From Bryobacteraceae bacterium (GTDB lineage Bacteria; Acidobacteriota; Terriglobia; Bryobacterales; Bryobacteraceae), in assembly GCA_041394945.1 (NCBI GenBank), contig JAWKHH010000005.1, forward strand, positions 124,001 to 188,000: 64,000 nucleotides of DNA. The letters run 5' to 3'. The notes below the pieces were generated by a model, which was not told where the DNA came from, did no database searches, and saw only the letters and a program-made list of their open reading frames with translations. The translations under genes and the position numbers were made by a program. The stretch's first letter is position 1. Each line of letters opens with the position of its first letter. Below, in pieces: positions 9,086 through 17,980 of this stretch.

Positions 9086-10081
9086 TTAAAACTCGACGAC
9101 AGCTTTCACGACGCCGGCGGCGGGGTCGAGCCAGGCGGGGAAGCGAGCAGGCATGGCGTCGATGGCGACGCGGTCGGAGACCCAAGGTGTGATCTCGATG
9201 CGGCCTTCCTCCATGAGGGCCAGGATACGGCGGTGCTCGGCGGAGACTGCATTGCGGCTGGAGAGGAGAGTGACTTCGCGGCGGTGGAATTCGGGGTCGT
9301 GGAAGGTGACGTCGCCGACGAACAGGCCGACGTAGACGAGCTTGCCGCCGTTGGCGAGGAAGCGGAAGGCGCCCATCATCGAATCCTTGTTGCCGGTGCA
9401 ATCGAAGACGATGGTGGGGAGCGGGGCCGCCAGGACTGATTCGGCGGACTCGTGGAGGGCCGCCTCGGGAAACATCTTCGCCGCGAAGGCGCGCCTTTGG
9501 GGACTGATTTCCAGAACGGAGGCGGCGGCGCCCTCCACGCGGAGGAACTCGAGAACAGTAAGACCGATGGGGCCGGCGCCGATCACGAGAGTCTGTTCAC
9601 CAGGGGACGGCGCGGCGCGGCCGACGGCGTGGCAGCCGATGCCGAGCGTTTCAACCAGCGAGAGCTGGGCCGGAGTGAGCTTGGCGCTGGGGTAGACGTG
9701 GGAGGCGGGCATCACGATCATCTCCCGCATGCCGCCGTCGATATGGACGCCGATTACCTTGAGCTTCTCGCAACAGTTGGTGCGCCCACGGAGGCAGGCG
9801 CCGCAGCCGCCGCACTCGAGGTAAGGATTGACGGCGCAGATATCGCCCGGGCGGACTTCGGCGACGCCTGGTCCGGTTGCGAGCACCTCGGCGGCGAGCT
9901 CATGGCCGAGAATGCGCGGGTACTGGAAGAAGGGCTGGCGCCCGCGGAAGGCATGGAGGTCGGTGCCACAAATGCCGATGCTGCGGATGCCGAGGAGGAC
10001 TTCTCCTGGGCCAGGGGCGTCGGGGGCGGGAGTGTCGGTGAGTTGGAAACGGCCGGGTTCTTCGAGGACGACGGTTTTCAC
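9086..10081 (-). CDS. Zinc-dependent alcohol/polyol dehydrogenase (MDR family)
   Basis: This NAD(P)-dependent medium-chain dehydrogenase has 331 residues. Catalytic-zinc ligands are in GICGTDLHAFRG and GHELAAEV. A structural-zinc lobe with four Cys is in ECGGCGACLRGRTNCCE, and the Rossmann motif is VIGAGPIGLTVLEF. Closest in appearance to the L-threonine/sorbitol/galactonate-type dehydrogenases, but the substrate cannot be set. I place the start at GTG 10081, 14 bases after the stop of the TPR gene, with GGA about 8 bases upstream. The same frame stays open to 11284 across purQ, but that extension lacks homology and is an artefact. It likely forms an operon with the TPR gene. Confidence 0.87.
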   Translation of the reverse strand: MKTVVLEEPGRFQLTDTPAPDAPGPGEVLLGIRSIGICGTDLHAFRGRQPFFQYPRILGHELAAEVLATGPGVAEVRPGDICAVNPYLECGGCGACLRGRTNCCEKLKVIGVHIDGGMREMIVMPASHVYPSAKLTPAQLSLVETLGIGCHAVGRAAPSPGEQTLVIGAGPIGLTVLEFLRVEGAAASVLEISPQRRAFAAKMFPEAALHESAESVLAAPLPTIVFDCTGNKDSMMGAFRFLANGGKLVYVGLFVGDVTFHDPEFHRREVTLLSSRNAVSAEHRRILALMEEGRIEITPWVSDRVAIDAMPARFPAWLDPAAGVVKAVVEF

Positions 10082-10095
10082 GGGTATCCGTAAGT

Positions 10096-10470
10096 TTAGC
10101 GCGAGGGCTCTGGGATGCGGTGGCGTTCGAGAAGGGCGGCGGCGGCGGGGAGGCCGCTCGATTCGGCGGCGCGGGCGTGACGCCAGGCAGCCGGATAGTC
10201 GTCGGCGACGGCGTACATTTCGGTCAGCGCGGCGTGGGCTTCGGCGAAGGCCGGCTCGAGGCGGACGGCTTCGAGGAGGAGGCCGAGGGCGTCGTCGCGA
10301 CGGTGCTGCATCCGGTAGAGCTGAGCGAGGTGATAATAAGGTCGCGGGTTGGCAGGGTCTGCGGCGATCCATGCCTTTTGCTCGGCGATCTTGCGGGCGG
10401 CGTCTTCGTCGAGCGCGGGGTCGATCAGCTCGCGCCGCCAGAAGCCGGGTTTGAGGTCGTTCTCGGGCAT
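10096..10470 (-). CDS. Small tetratricopeptide-repeat protein
   Basis: This is a 124-residue cytoplasmic protein without a signal peptide. It contains about two TPR units: PANPRPYYHLAQLYRMQHRRDDALGLL and the stretch from PAFAEAHAALTEMYAVADDYPAAWRHA. TPRs mediate protein-protein contacts. It lies 14 bases upstream of the dehydrogenase and is divergent from purQ (43 bases between starts). The partner is unknown. Confidence 0.75.
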   Translation of the reverse strand: MPENDLKPGFWRRELIDPALDEDAARKIAEQKAWIAADPANPRPYYHLAQLYRMQHRRDDALGLLLEAVRLEPAFAEAHAALTEMYAVADDYPAAWRHARAAESSGLPAAAALLERHRIPEPSR

Positions 10471-10513
10471 GGGTCTTCCTTATGGATGATGTTACACTGG
10501 AGGCTCCGCAACC

Positions 10514-11182
10514 ATGAAATTCGGGGTCGTCGTCTTTCCAGGCAGCAACTGCGATCATGACGCGTGGTACGCTGCAACAGCGAACCTCGGTCAGAAAGCG
10601 GAGTTCCTTTGGCATGACAACGCGACGACGGGCGACGTCGACGCGGTGGTGCTGCCAGGCGGCTTCTCCTATGGCGACTACATGCGATGTGGGGCGATCG
10701 CGAAGTTCTCGCCCGTGATGGCTGCGGTGAAGAAGTTCGCGGCGGCGGGTGGACCGGTGATCGGCATCTGCAACGGATTCCAGATTCTGGTGGAAAGCGG
10801 GATGCTGCCGGGCGCGCTGGTTCGCAACCGCGGGCTGAAGTTCATTTGCCGCAGCGTGGACGTGGCGGTCGCCACGGTCGACTCGCCGTTTACGGCCGCG
10901 TACTCGAAAGGCCAGCGGTTGCGCATTCCGATCGCGCATGGCGAAGGCTGCTACTACGCCGACAAACGGACGCTCGATGAGATCGAAGCGGAAGATCGCG
11001 TCGCGTTCCGGTATGTGGAGAACCCGAATGGATCGCTGCGGGACATCGCCGGGGTCTTGAGCCGGGAGCGGAATGTGCTGGGGATGATGCCGCACCCGGA
11101 GCGGGCTTCGGACGCGCTGATGGGGTCGACCGATGGGTTGGGCGTGTTTCAGTCGATCGTGCGGTCGCTCGCGAACGTCTGA
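10514..11182 (+). CDS. purQ: Phosphoribosylformylglycinamidine synthase, glutaminase subunit
   Basis: PurQ supplies ammonia from glutamine to PurL in step four of purine biosynthesis. The 222 residues are the usual length. It starts MKFGVVVFPGSNCDHD and has LPGGFSYGDYMRCG, the nucleophile Cys86 in GICNGFQ, and a triad His/Glu in MMPHPERASD. A ribosome site GGAGG lies about 10 bases before the ATG. It stands alone here, without purL or purS beside it; purD is 24 kb away, so the pathway is scattered. A GC-rich inverted repeat just after the stop may help termination, but I see no T tract. Confidence 0.95.
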   Translation: MKFGVVVFPGSNCDHDAWYAATANLGQKAEFLWHDNATTGDVDAVVLPGGFSYGDYMRCGAIAKFSPVMAAVKKFAAAGGPVIGICNGFQILVESGMLPGALVRNRGLKFICRSVDVAVATVDSPFTAAYSKGQRLRIPIAHGEGCYYADKRTLDEIEAEDRVAFRYVENPNGSLRDIAGVLSRERNVLGMMPHPERASDALMGSTDGLGVFQSIVRSLANV

Positions 11183-11225
11183 ACCGGCCCGCGCCCGCGC
11201 CGGGCGGGTCTGAAACCGATTTAGG

Positions 11226-13973
11226 CTAAAAGATGCCGAAGGTCTTGCCTGGCGCGGGGAGCCATGCGTACCAAAGGTCGGCATCGCTCACGACTTCGCT
11301 GAAGTAAATCTGTTTCCCGCCCGGCGGAATCGCAAAGCCGTAGAGCTGGTTCGGCTCCACGGAAAAGAGCTCGCGCTCACGGCGCCGAACGGGATCGAAG
11401 AGGATCGCCTTGCCGCCCCTTCCGAATAGGAACTCACCGGTCCCGGGGATCCACGTGGGGCAGTTGGCGGATACTCCCGGCTGAACGGCCTTGCCGGTCG
11501 CGAGTGAGTAGATGAGCAGGTTGCCTGCCCGTTCGCCGGCGAGGAGATCGCCCGCGGATGGGTAGCTGGAGAAGAGAACGCCTTGGCCGTCTGGCAGCCC
11601 GGGAATCAACGGCAAGTCGCGGAGGGGCGTTGGCGACTTTGGATCCAGCCAAACGTTGCCGTGCCCAAGTTGGGCGGCTAGAATTCGGCTTCCATCGCGA
11701 TTCCAAACCTGCATCTGCATGGGGTATGGCGAATCCGTCAGCCTGCGGAGCCCGCTGCCATCGGGCCGGATCAGCCAGGTGTCGTACTTGCCGCCGCGAT
11801 CGGAAAAGAATGCGATCTCGCCGCCGCGCGGCGACCACGACGGAGTCCGGTCTTTGTACGGATCTTCGGTCAGGCGGCGGCGGCCGGTCCCATCCCGGTT
11901 CATGATCCATAGGTCCTCACGATGGTCGCCGACGGCGTCGGACACAATCTGCTTTCCGTCCGGTGAGAACGACATGTTCGTCACCCGCTGGCCTGTCAGG
12001 ATGCGCCGGGGAGCGCTCGTCACTTGTTGACCGGCGGGGTCGAAGTCGACCACCCCCACGCTGCCTCCCAGCTGCACTTGGGCGTACACAAAGCCGGCTC
12101 CTTTGGCAGGCAGGCTCAGGAATCGTACGTTGCCGGCCGGCACGGTCACCGGCTCCGGCGATCCTAGGGTGCGGCCGGTGCGCTCATTGATTGCCACGCG
12201 CCAGACGTTCATCGCGCCGCCGCGATCGCTCAGAAAGTAGAGCGCATCTCCGTCCGGCGACCACACGGGGTTCCAATCGAGCGCGGCATCGGCCGTAGCC
12301 GCTACGGGCGGACCGGGATTTTCCTCCGTGCCGACCGTTTGGATATCCCGCTGGCCGCCACCGGCATCGCGCCCCCAATAGGCAAGCCGCCAGCCATGCG
12401 GCGACCACGACGGTTGAACCGCGTCGCCCGTCGGGACGCGCCGTTGACGGCCGGTGGCGACGTCGAGGACATACAGCGCGCTCGCCGGTCCGCGCTCGCT
12501 GGGATTGACGAACGACGCTTCCGAAAAGGCGACGCGGTTGCCATCGGGAGACCAGGCCGGATTGAAACCGGCGCTCGTCAACTTCCGGGGATTCTCCCCG
12601 GTGGCTTCCATGATGAATATGCCTCCTCCGAAGCGTTCGGACCGGAAGGCGATCCGGCCACCGTCTGGAGAAACGGCAGGGTGGAGATCGTTGGATGGTG
12701 AATCGGCGGTGAGATTCAAAGCCGTGGTTCCTCCCCGGCGCTGGAGGTAGATGTCCGACTGACCGCCGGCCACAGCCGAATAGACGAAGAACCCGCCGTC
12801 AGGCGCGGCGCTGGGCCAGGACTCTTGCTCCTCTCCTCCGGTGAGGCGCTCGACACGCTCCGGGAGGTCGCCGATTCTGGCAGGCGCAAGGCCCCACCAC
12901 AGGGCTGACGCTGCCAAGGCTCCGACGAACGTCGCCGCCACTGGTTTCCACAAGCGGAAACGCCGTCGAGGCGGCGCGGGAAGGAATGCGGAGTCACGCG
13001 CGACTCGACGGAAGGAGGCGCGCAGATCGGCCGCTGTTTGAAATCGGAGTTCCGGGTCTTTCTCGAGCGCCCTCAGGATGACACTGCAGATGGCGGGATC
13101 CAGCCCCGGCCGGTGTTCGCTTGGTTGCATAGCGGGCCGATTCGCAATCGCGTCGAAGACCGCGCCGTCGGTGGGGCCGTCGAACGGCCGAACGCCGGTC
13201 GCCGCCTCGTAGAGCACCACGCCGAGGCTAAAGATGTCGCTCACCGGGCCGAGCGGCTTGCCGAGGACTTGTTCAGGGGACAGGTAGTGCAGCGTTCCAG
13301 CCAGTTGCCCAGGTCGCGTCAGAATGAGGTCGTTGGCAGGCGTGGGGGAGTGGCGCAGCTTGGCGAGGCCGAAGTCGAGAAGCTTGATGAATCCGTCCGG
13401 GCGAATCATGACGTTTTCGGGCTTGATGTCGCGGTGGATGATTCCGGCCTCATGAGCCGCTTCGAGGGCCGCGGCAAGCTGGATGGCGATTTCCAGAATG
13501 AGCGCGGTTGCGAGCGGGCGTTCCTCAATGACGGCCCGGAGCGTTCTGCCAGGCACTAACTCGGTGACGAGGTAATGGCGTCCGTTGTCTTCGTCGGCGT
13601 CGTAGACCGAAACGATGTTGGGGTGATTGAGCAGGGAGGCCGCGCGTGCTTCCTGTTTGAAGCGCAGGAGGGCATCCGGGTCCCGCACCGATCCCGCGTT
13701 GAGGACCTTGAGGGCCACGGAACGTTCCAGGCGCTCATCCAGGGCCTCATAGACGATCCCCATGCCTCCGGCGCCGATTACGCGGATCAGGCGGTACTGT
13801 CCGAGCTGCGCGCCCGCGGATACCGTGTTGGCGGCGAGCAGCTCGCGAACCACGTCTCGCAGAGTTGCATCAGAGCCGCACTCGGAAGATAGGAGCCGTT
13901 CGCTTTCGTCGGGTGGGAGATCGCGAAGGCGCTCGAACAGCTCCGTCGCCTTCCTGCGGTGCGCGGGGCTCAT
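11226..13973 (-). CDS. Membrane Ser/Thr protein kinase with PD40 beta-propeller sensor
   Basis: This 915-residue protein has an N-terminal Hanks-type kinase (about residues 60-330). The glycine loop is GAGGMG (67-72), the ATP lysine is Lys89 (VALKVL), the catalytic loop HRDIKPENV (180-188), and DFGLAK (200-205). A membrane helix follows at about 342-362. The rest is a TolB-like PD40 propeller with repeats such as SWSPRGGEIAFFSDR, in which W-S-P-D-G motifs recur at least six times. The kinase should be cytoplasmic and the propeller outside. This architecture is frequent in Acidobacteria. The ATG at 13973 (MSPAHRRKA) is preferred over a longer frame to 14228, which would run into the next gene. 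Confidence 0.9.
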   Translation of the reverse strand: MSPAHRRKATELFERLRDLPPDESERLLSSECGSDATLRDVVRELLAANTVSAGAQLGQYRLIRVIGAGGMGIVYEALDERLERSVALKVLNAGSVRDPDALLRFKQEARAASLLNHPNIVSVYDADEDNGRHYLVTELVPGRTLRAVIEERPLATALILEIAIQLAAALEAAHEAGIIHRDIKPENVMIRPDGFIKLLDFGLAKLRHSPTPANDLILTRPGQLAGTLHYLSPEQVLGKPLGPVSDIFSLGVVLYEAATGVRPFDGPTDGAVFDAIANRPAMQPSEHRPGLDPAICSVILRALEKDPELRFQTAADLRASFRRVARDSAFLPAPPRRRFRLWKPVAATFVGALAASALWWGLAPARIGDLPERVERLTGGEEQESWPSAAPDGGFFVYSAVAGGQSDIYLQRRGGTTALNLTADSPSNDLHPAVSPDGGRIAFRSERFGGGIFIMEATGENPRKLTSAGFNPAWSPDGNRVAFSEASFVNPSERGPASALYVLDVATGRQRRVPTGDAVQPSWSPHGWRLAYWGRDAGGGQRDIQTVGTEENPGPPVAATADAALDWNPVWSPDGDALYFLSDRGGAMNVWRVAINERTGRTLGSPEPVTVPAGNVRFLSLPAKGAGFVYAQVQLGGSVGVVDFDPAGQQVTSAPRRILTGQRVTNMSFSPDGKQIVSDAVGDHREDLWIMNRDGTGRRRLTEDPYKDRTPSWSPRGGEIAFFSDRGGKYDTWLIRPDGSGLRRLTDSPYPMQMQVWNRDGSRILAAQLGHGNVWLDPKSPTPLRDLPLIPGLPDGQGVLFSSYPSAGDLLAGERAGNLLIYSLATGKAVQPGVSANCPTWIPGTGEFLFGRGGKAILFDPVRRRERELFSVEPNQLYGFAIPPGGKQIYFSEVVSDADLWYAWLPAPGKTFGIF

Positions 13974-14142
13974 GTTGTTGACTCGGGTTCGCCTTGCGTG
14001 TTCGGAACCCGGGCGCGAGGCGAGCGATCGCCAGTCTACCGCATCTTGTGGATCGATCGCTTCAGGGCGGTGCTCCAGCAAGCCTCCCGTTCCCCGCGGC
14101 GGAAGCGGTCGCGTGCTCGATCTGCGAAGATCGAGTTCGTGC

Positions 14143-14673
14143 TTATGGTGGATAGAGGCTGCCGGCTGTAAGGTGATCCAGAGAGACGCCATAGGTAGCC
14201 GCGAAGCGTCCCTTGAGGCGGTCCACATCTCCTTCCGTCAGGTTCGGCTTCCAGAAAAAGCGGTCCCAGCGAAATGGTCCCGGCTTTGCGAGCCACTGGC
14301 GACTCAGATCGTAGAGCGAGAGCGTAGCGAAGTAGTCGCTGAGGAATTGTGGTTCGCTCTCGTGATTCAATCGCGGGATTTCGACGGTTGTCACCCCGCG
14401 GTTCTCCTCGGCGGTAAATGGAGAACGGTGCCAACCCAGCACTTGATCAACATGCGCCGCGTACTCCTCGTCGTCATCGAAAATCAGGACCGACCACGCC
14501 GGCCAGCAGAAGAAGTGAGGAATCTGAACTCTCGTGTCGAGGAAATTCCGATGTTCACCGATCAGAAAACGCCGGTGAACGTCGACGGTGCCATAGGCTC
14601 TGCTGGCGTGCTGTTCTGCAAGTTCGTCTCCCGAGGCGGTCTGGTCCCAGCGTTGGAGAAGAGACTGAGCCAC
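14143..14673 (-). pseudogene. Downstream half of frameshifted HEXXH protein
   Basis: This 176-codon frame begins inside the 3' end of the upstream HEXXH gene, in the -1 frame. Its only start is a GTG inside the overlap, and the same frame continues upstream with WKAPTEVAQSLLQRWD, which reads as real protein. Adding one base near 14691 would join the two frames as VLG-WKAPTEVAQ. The most likely explanation is therefore one gene of about 550 codons broken by a single-base deletion (mutation or sequencing error), less likely programmed -1 frameshifting or a true overlapping gene. The content is hydrophilic with aromatic patches; I recognise no family. Confidence 0.55.
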
Positions 14674-15785
14674 TTCCGTTGGGGCCTTCCACCTAGAACG
14701 CCGCAGAGCCGCCGCGAGACCGCTTCGTAACCGTCACGGGACGGAAGTTCGTGGCCCTTGAGTAGATCCGGTGACCTTGCGACCACATGGCAAAGCCGCT
14801 CGAAGCGAGCACCGGGATGGAAGTCCAGGACAAACTGCCTTGATTGGTCGAGATCGTCAGCATATCCGGTGCTGGGATTCAGCGCCACGTCGCAAACAAG
14901 CAGAAAGAGGTTCACGGAATCTTCGCGCGGAGTCTCCGGCTCGTCAAGTTTGGCGAGTTCCAGGAAGCGATCGAAGGCGCGTGCGTACACTGGCCCTAGC
15001 CAGCCGTTGGCTCTGACATCCCTCCAGGAGACTGCTTGCTGGGTCAGGTCACGGTGTTGAATCTCCGATATCCGCGCCTGTGCTTCCGCGATGTCTCGCA
15101 GACCGAGCGGAATTCGCAATATGCCTTCGGTCTCGAACCCCTTGTGTTGGTCCCCAACGAACCGCTCGTACGCGTCCGCCCATGATTCTGGGTTAATGAG
15201 GCCGCTGAAGTCACGGTCGAATGCGTCGGCCAGCGAAGCGGCGGTATTTGCGCAGAGCGACAACTGGGTCTGCCCCGTCGAAACGAAGTATCTCGGATTC
15301 CGCTGCAGCAGCGCAACCGCACGCATCGGGTCATCGAGCAAGGCGGAGCCATACTCGATGTGGCGCCATCGGACACTGGCCAGAAGGGCTGGGTCGGCGG
15401 CGTCCGCGTCATCGGGGACGGTGTGTAGAACCGGCTTTCGATGGTGCTTGCTCGCGATTAGGTCGTCCATGACCGAAAAAGCGGAGGTGGCGTCCCCAAG
15501 TGTGTGTAGAAAGCCGGCGGTGGAACCAATTGTTTGCCAGTAGTGGATTGTTTCGTGAAGGTGAGCCGAAAAGGCGCGCTGTGGGACGGAGTCTGGGGGC
15601 TCAACGGAGTAGCTCGGGAGAGCACCGCCTTGGCTGTCGAGGGCGGCTGAGAGCAGTGGGTTTAGCCAAAGGACCAGGGAATGGCGGTCAAACTGGCCGA
15701 GCCGGCGGTCCGGCCCCACTGCGTTGGCGGAGGCGTCGAGAGGAGGTGATCGAAAGCGCTCGTCGTCGTCGGGAAAGGCCCCCAT
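14562..15785 (-). CDS. HEXXH-motif protein (putative zinc metallopeptidase), probably frameshifted
   Basis: This is a 407-codon frame. The clearest feature is H77-E-T-I-H81 within HLHETIHYWQTIG, the HEXXH zinc-binding motif of metallopeptidases. It sits on a predicted helix, which suggests a protease or a relative. The family is unknown to me. The last 45 or so residues look out of frame: from about 14691 the coding-like sequence moves to the -1 frame (see the adjacent entry). The start is three bases after the stop of the small membrane-protein gene (TGA-GCC-ATG), so the two must be translated together. With the RES gene upstream they form a three-gene cassette. Confidence 0.65.
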   Translation of the reverse strand: MGAFPDDDERFRSPPLDASANAVGPDRRLGQFDRHSLVLWLNPLLSAALDSQGGALPSYSVEPPDSVPQRAFSAHLHETIHYWQTIGSTAGFLHTLGDATSAFSVMDDLIASKHHRKPVLHTVPDDADAADPALLASVRWRHIEYGSALLDDPMRAVALLQRNPRYFVSTGQTQLSLCANTAASLADAFDRDFSGLINPESWADAYERFVGDQHKGFETEGILRIPLGLRDIAEAQARISEIQHRDLTQQAVSWRDVRANGWLGPVYARAFDRFLELAKLDEPETPREDSVNLFLLVCDVALNPSTGYADDLDQSRQFVLDFHPGARFERLCHVVARSPDLLKGHELPSRDGYEAVSRRLCGVLGGRPQRKWLSLFSNAGTRPPRETNLQNSTPAEPMAPSTFTGVF

Positions 15786-15788
15786 GGC

Positions 15789-16133
15789 TCACTCGTCGGC
15801 ACCGCTTGCTTCTTCGAGCGCCCTTTGGATTTCCTCGACTTCGCCGGCCGGAAGTGAACGGATGTCGGCCGTCCGAACTCGTTTGATGCGGATCGTGTTC
15901 GAGGCCGTCTTCTTGTCTCTGGCAGCTTGGTCCAGTTGTGCTTTCAAGGTCCATATAGCCGTCGCAAGGCTCAGGGCGTTGAGGACGACCCCGGCGATGG
16001 CGAATCCATCCATCAACGTCGAATCCAGAGGAGCTCGATCATCCGGGTTGAAGCCACTTCCGGGTTCGGAAAGAAGCGCCCAAACCTGATTACGATCCAG
16101 TTCCGCAGGAAAGATAAGCTCGATTGCGGGCAT
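15789..16133 (-). CDS. Small single-helix membrane protein
   Basis: This 114-residue protein has one clear hydrophobic segment at about residues 42-63 (DGFAIAGVVLNALSLATAIW) and a charged, probably helical C-terminal tail. There is no signal peptide. It has a good ribosome site (GGAGG, about 7 bases before the ATG). It is tightly coupled to the HEXXH gene (3-base gap) and follows the RES-domain gene by 65 bases. By position it could anchor or inhibit one of its partners; this is inference. No family was recognised. Confidence 0.7.
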   Translation of the reverse strand: MPAIELIFPAELDRNQVWALLSEPGSGFNPDDRAPLDSTLMDGFAIAGVVLNALSLATAIWTLKAQLDQAARDKKTASNTIRIKRVRTADIRSLPAGEVEEIQRALEEASGADE

Positions 16134-16198
16134 GGCAGTGCCTCCGATTTCTTGATTTGGCGGAGCGGCCGTGATCTACATAGTGATTCCGCGAGGGG

Positions 16199-17020
16199 TC
16201 AGCCCTCAATAGAATCGCATTCGCCGTCTCCGAGTGCTGCGAAACCAGCATACCAATGGCCGCGGTCGTCCTCGTTGGGTTCGCGCCACCATAGCGAGCC
16301 GCCGACCGAGACCTCGCCGGTGCTTTCGACCTGAAACCGCCCTCCAGCGAATCGGCACAGGAATACACGAAATAGCCGGAGGTGAGCGTCCACAAAACCG
16401 CTGGCTATGGCGAAATTGCACGCGTCGTCTCTGCGCACACTGGGATACACAATCGCGTCGGCCTTCAACTCCGGACGAGGATTGTTGAGCCAATAATGCG
16501 CGAGGATTGCCGTTTCGGCATAGTCGTCGCCGCGAAAGGCCATCGCAAGAGCTTCGATGCGGGTGAACCGTAGCGGCACCGGCTTCACTCCGAATCTTGC
16601 GTCCCCGCCTTCTTCGACAAATGTCTTGAACGCGTCTCGCAACTCACTCCACTCGTTCTCCGCCGTAAATCCTGAATGAAGAAATGGCATTACTTTCATG
16701 ACAACCGGCTCGGGTGTGTAGAAGACGGCGATATGGAGCCATGCCTCGTCGGAAAGCCGAAGCTCGTCTGCGATGGTCTCAGGCGTTTCAGCGGCGTACA
16801 GAACCGGTTGGCGTGGAAGATTCGCTCGTCCGTAGCTCCGGCAGAATTGGGGCGGCGGATAGGAAAACACGTTCTCGAGCGGCCTGAGTTCGGTCGGGGC
16901 CGGGGCTCGCCCACGAAAGAATACGTGCCGCTCCAAATCCGTGTGGCAACTGAAAGCCGCGTTTAGGCCGTACTTCTTTGAAATCGCGATATAAGCCTCG
17001 AAGACATCGTCGAAAGTCAT
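16199..17020 (-). CDS. RES-domain protein (possible NAD-targeting toxin or effector)
   Basis: At 273 residues it resembles the RES family, whose studied members are toxins with an ART-like fold that break down NAD+ or ADP-ribosylate. Visible landmarks are R36/R38 (FFRGR), YGRANLPRQPVLYAA, the ETIADEL glutamate (E86) and S194 in VYPSVRRDD followed by NFAI, which follows the R...Y...E...S order of RES proteins. It is longer than typical RES toxins (about 150-230 residues). There is no Xre-type antitoxin next to it; instead a small membrane protein and an HEXXH protein follow. The assignment is from motif reading only. Confidence 0.62.
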   Translation of the reverse strand: MTFDDVFEAYIAISKKYGLNAAFSCHTDLERHVFFRGRAPAPTELRPLENVFSYPPPQFCRSYGRANLPRQPVLYAAETPETIADELRLSDEAWLHIAVFYTPEPVVMKVMPFLHSGFTAENEWSELRDAFKTFVEEGGDARFGVKPVPLRFTRIEALAMAFRGDDYAETAILAHYWLNNPRPELKADAIVYPSVRRDDACNFAIASGFVDAHLRLFRVFLCRFAGGRFQVESTGEVSVGGSLWWREPNEDDRGHWYAGFAALGDGECDSIEG

Positions 17021-17103
17021 TGCGCTGGTTCCAAGTGCCCTGACGATTCTACGGGCGAAGCATCCCCGTCATCAACTTGTGACACGGGCTCGAGTGGCTG
17101 TGC

Positions 17104-17820
17104 CTACGGTTGCCCGCCACCGCCGCCGCCCGCGGTGTCGTGCTGCGTGGCGGACGCCGGAGCCGGCTGGGTGGTGCGGTCTGGCGCGGCGTCGTAGTTA
17201 CGAATCACTTTGCGGACGTACTGGCGCGTTTCGCGATAGGGCGGAATGCCGCGATAGCGGTCAACGGCGTTGGGTCCGGCGTTGTAGGCGGCGAGGGCGA
17301 GGGCGACCTGGTTCGGTGAGTTCTTGTACTTGATGAGTAACTGCCGCAGGTAGCGGACGCCGGCGTCGACGTTTTCCTCGGGGACCCAGGGGTCTGCCGC
17401 CAGGTCGCGGGCGGTGCCTGGCATGAGCTGCATGAGTCCGATGGCTCCGGCGCTCGAAACGGCCTTGGCATGGTAGTTCGATTCCTGCTTGACAACGGCG
17501 TGGACGAGATCGGGGTCCACTCCGTGGCGTGCGGCCATTTTCTCGACTAGGCGTTTGGTGGCGGTGTCCTGATCGCGGGGCGTGAAGACCACCGGCGCCG
17601 GCGTGGCGGGTGTCTGGCCGGGCGGCACGATGGGGTCGATGCGGAGGATTTCGCTCAGCTCCACGTGAGTGGTCATGCCGGACTTGGCGTAGAGCCAGAC
17701 GCCGGAGCCTTCGCGCTCGGTCCGCTCCACTTCGACCCGCGCGCCGTTCTTGAAAAGCACGGCATCGCCGGCGAGGACGCTGACGGCACACGTGGCGACG
17801 AGAGCGGCTATTCTGTGCAT
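17104..17820 (-). CDS. Lytic transglycosylase (SLT/GEWL domain), secreted
   Basis: This 238-residue periplasmic murein hydrolase cleaves the MurNAc-GlcNAc bond, forming 1,6-anhydro-MurNAc. It has a signal peptide (about residues 1-18) and a short N-terminal region of the kind seen before SLT domains in this group (VLFKNGARVEV). The SLT domain (about 92-215) has the catalytic Glu113 in KQESNYHAKA, followed by SAGAIGLMQLMPGTA, NVDAGVRYLRQLL and ALAAYNAGPNAV. The tail is Gly-rich. The ATG at 17820 is used; an in-frame TTG six bases earlier is possible. Expressed from a region divergent to the propeller-PHP gene (160 bases). Confidence 0.9.
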   Translation of the reverse strand: MHRIAALVATCAVSVLAGDAVLFKNGARVEVERTEREGSGVWLYAKSGMTTHVELSEILRIDPIVPPGQTPATPAPVVFTPRDQDTATKRLVEKMAARHGVDPDLVHAVVKQESNYHAKAVSSAGAIGLMQLMPGTARDLAADPWVPEENVDAGVRYLRQLLIKYKNSPNQVALALAAYNAGPNAVDRYRGIPPYRETRQYVRKVIRNYDAAPDRTTQPAPASATQHDTAGGGGGGQP

Positions 17821-17980
17821 CGACAATATCTCTCTCCATCCGGCCGGGCAGCCGGGCAGTCTGTTTCCATTGAGCCGCAGATTGGCGGTGGGGACAATCG
17901 AGGGGATCGCTTAGACCCTTCGGTTCGATTCACCCTATCGGCTTCCCGCGTGGACCGGAGATCGATAGGATGGAGACCTG

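Noticed and set aside
9086..11284. A 732-codon frame containing the dehydrogenase
   Set aside because: The first 400 codons run antisense through purQ and the TPR gene with no protein-like pattern; only the 331 C-terminal codons are a real enzyme.
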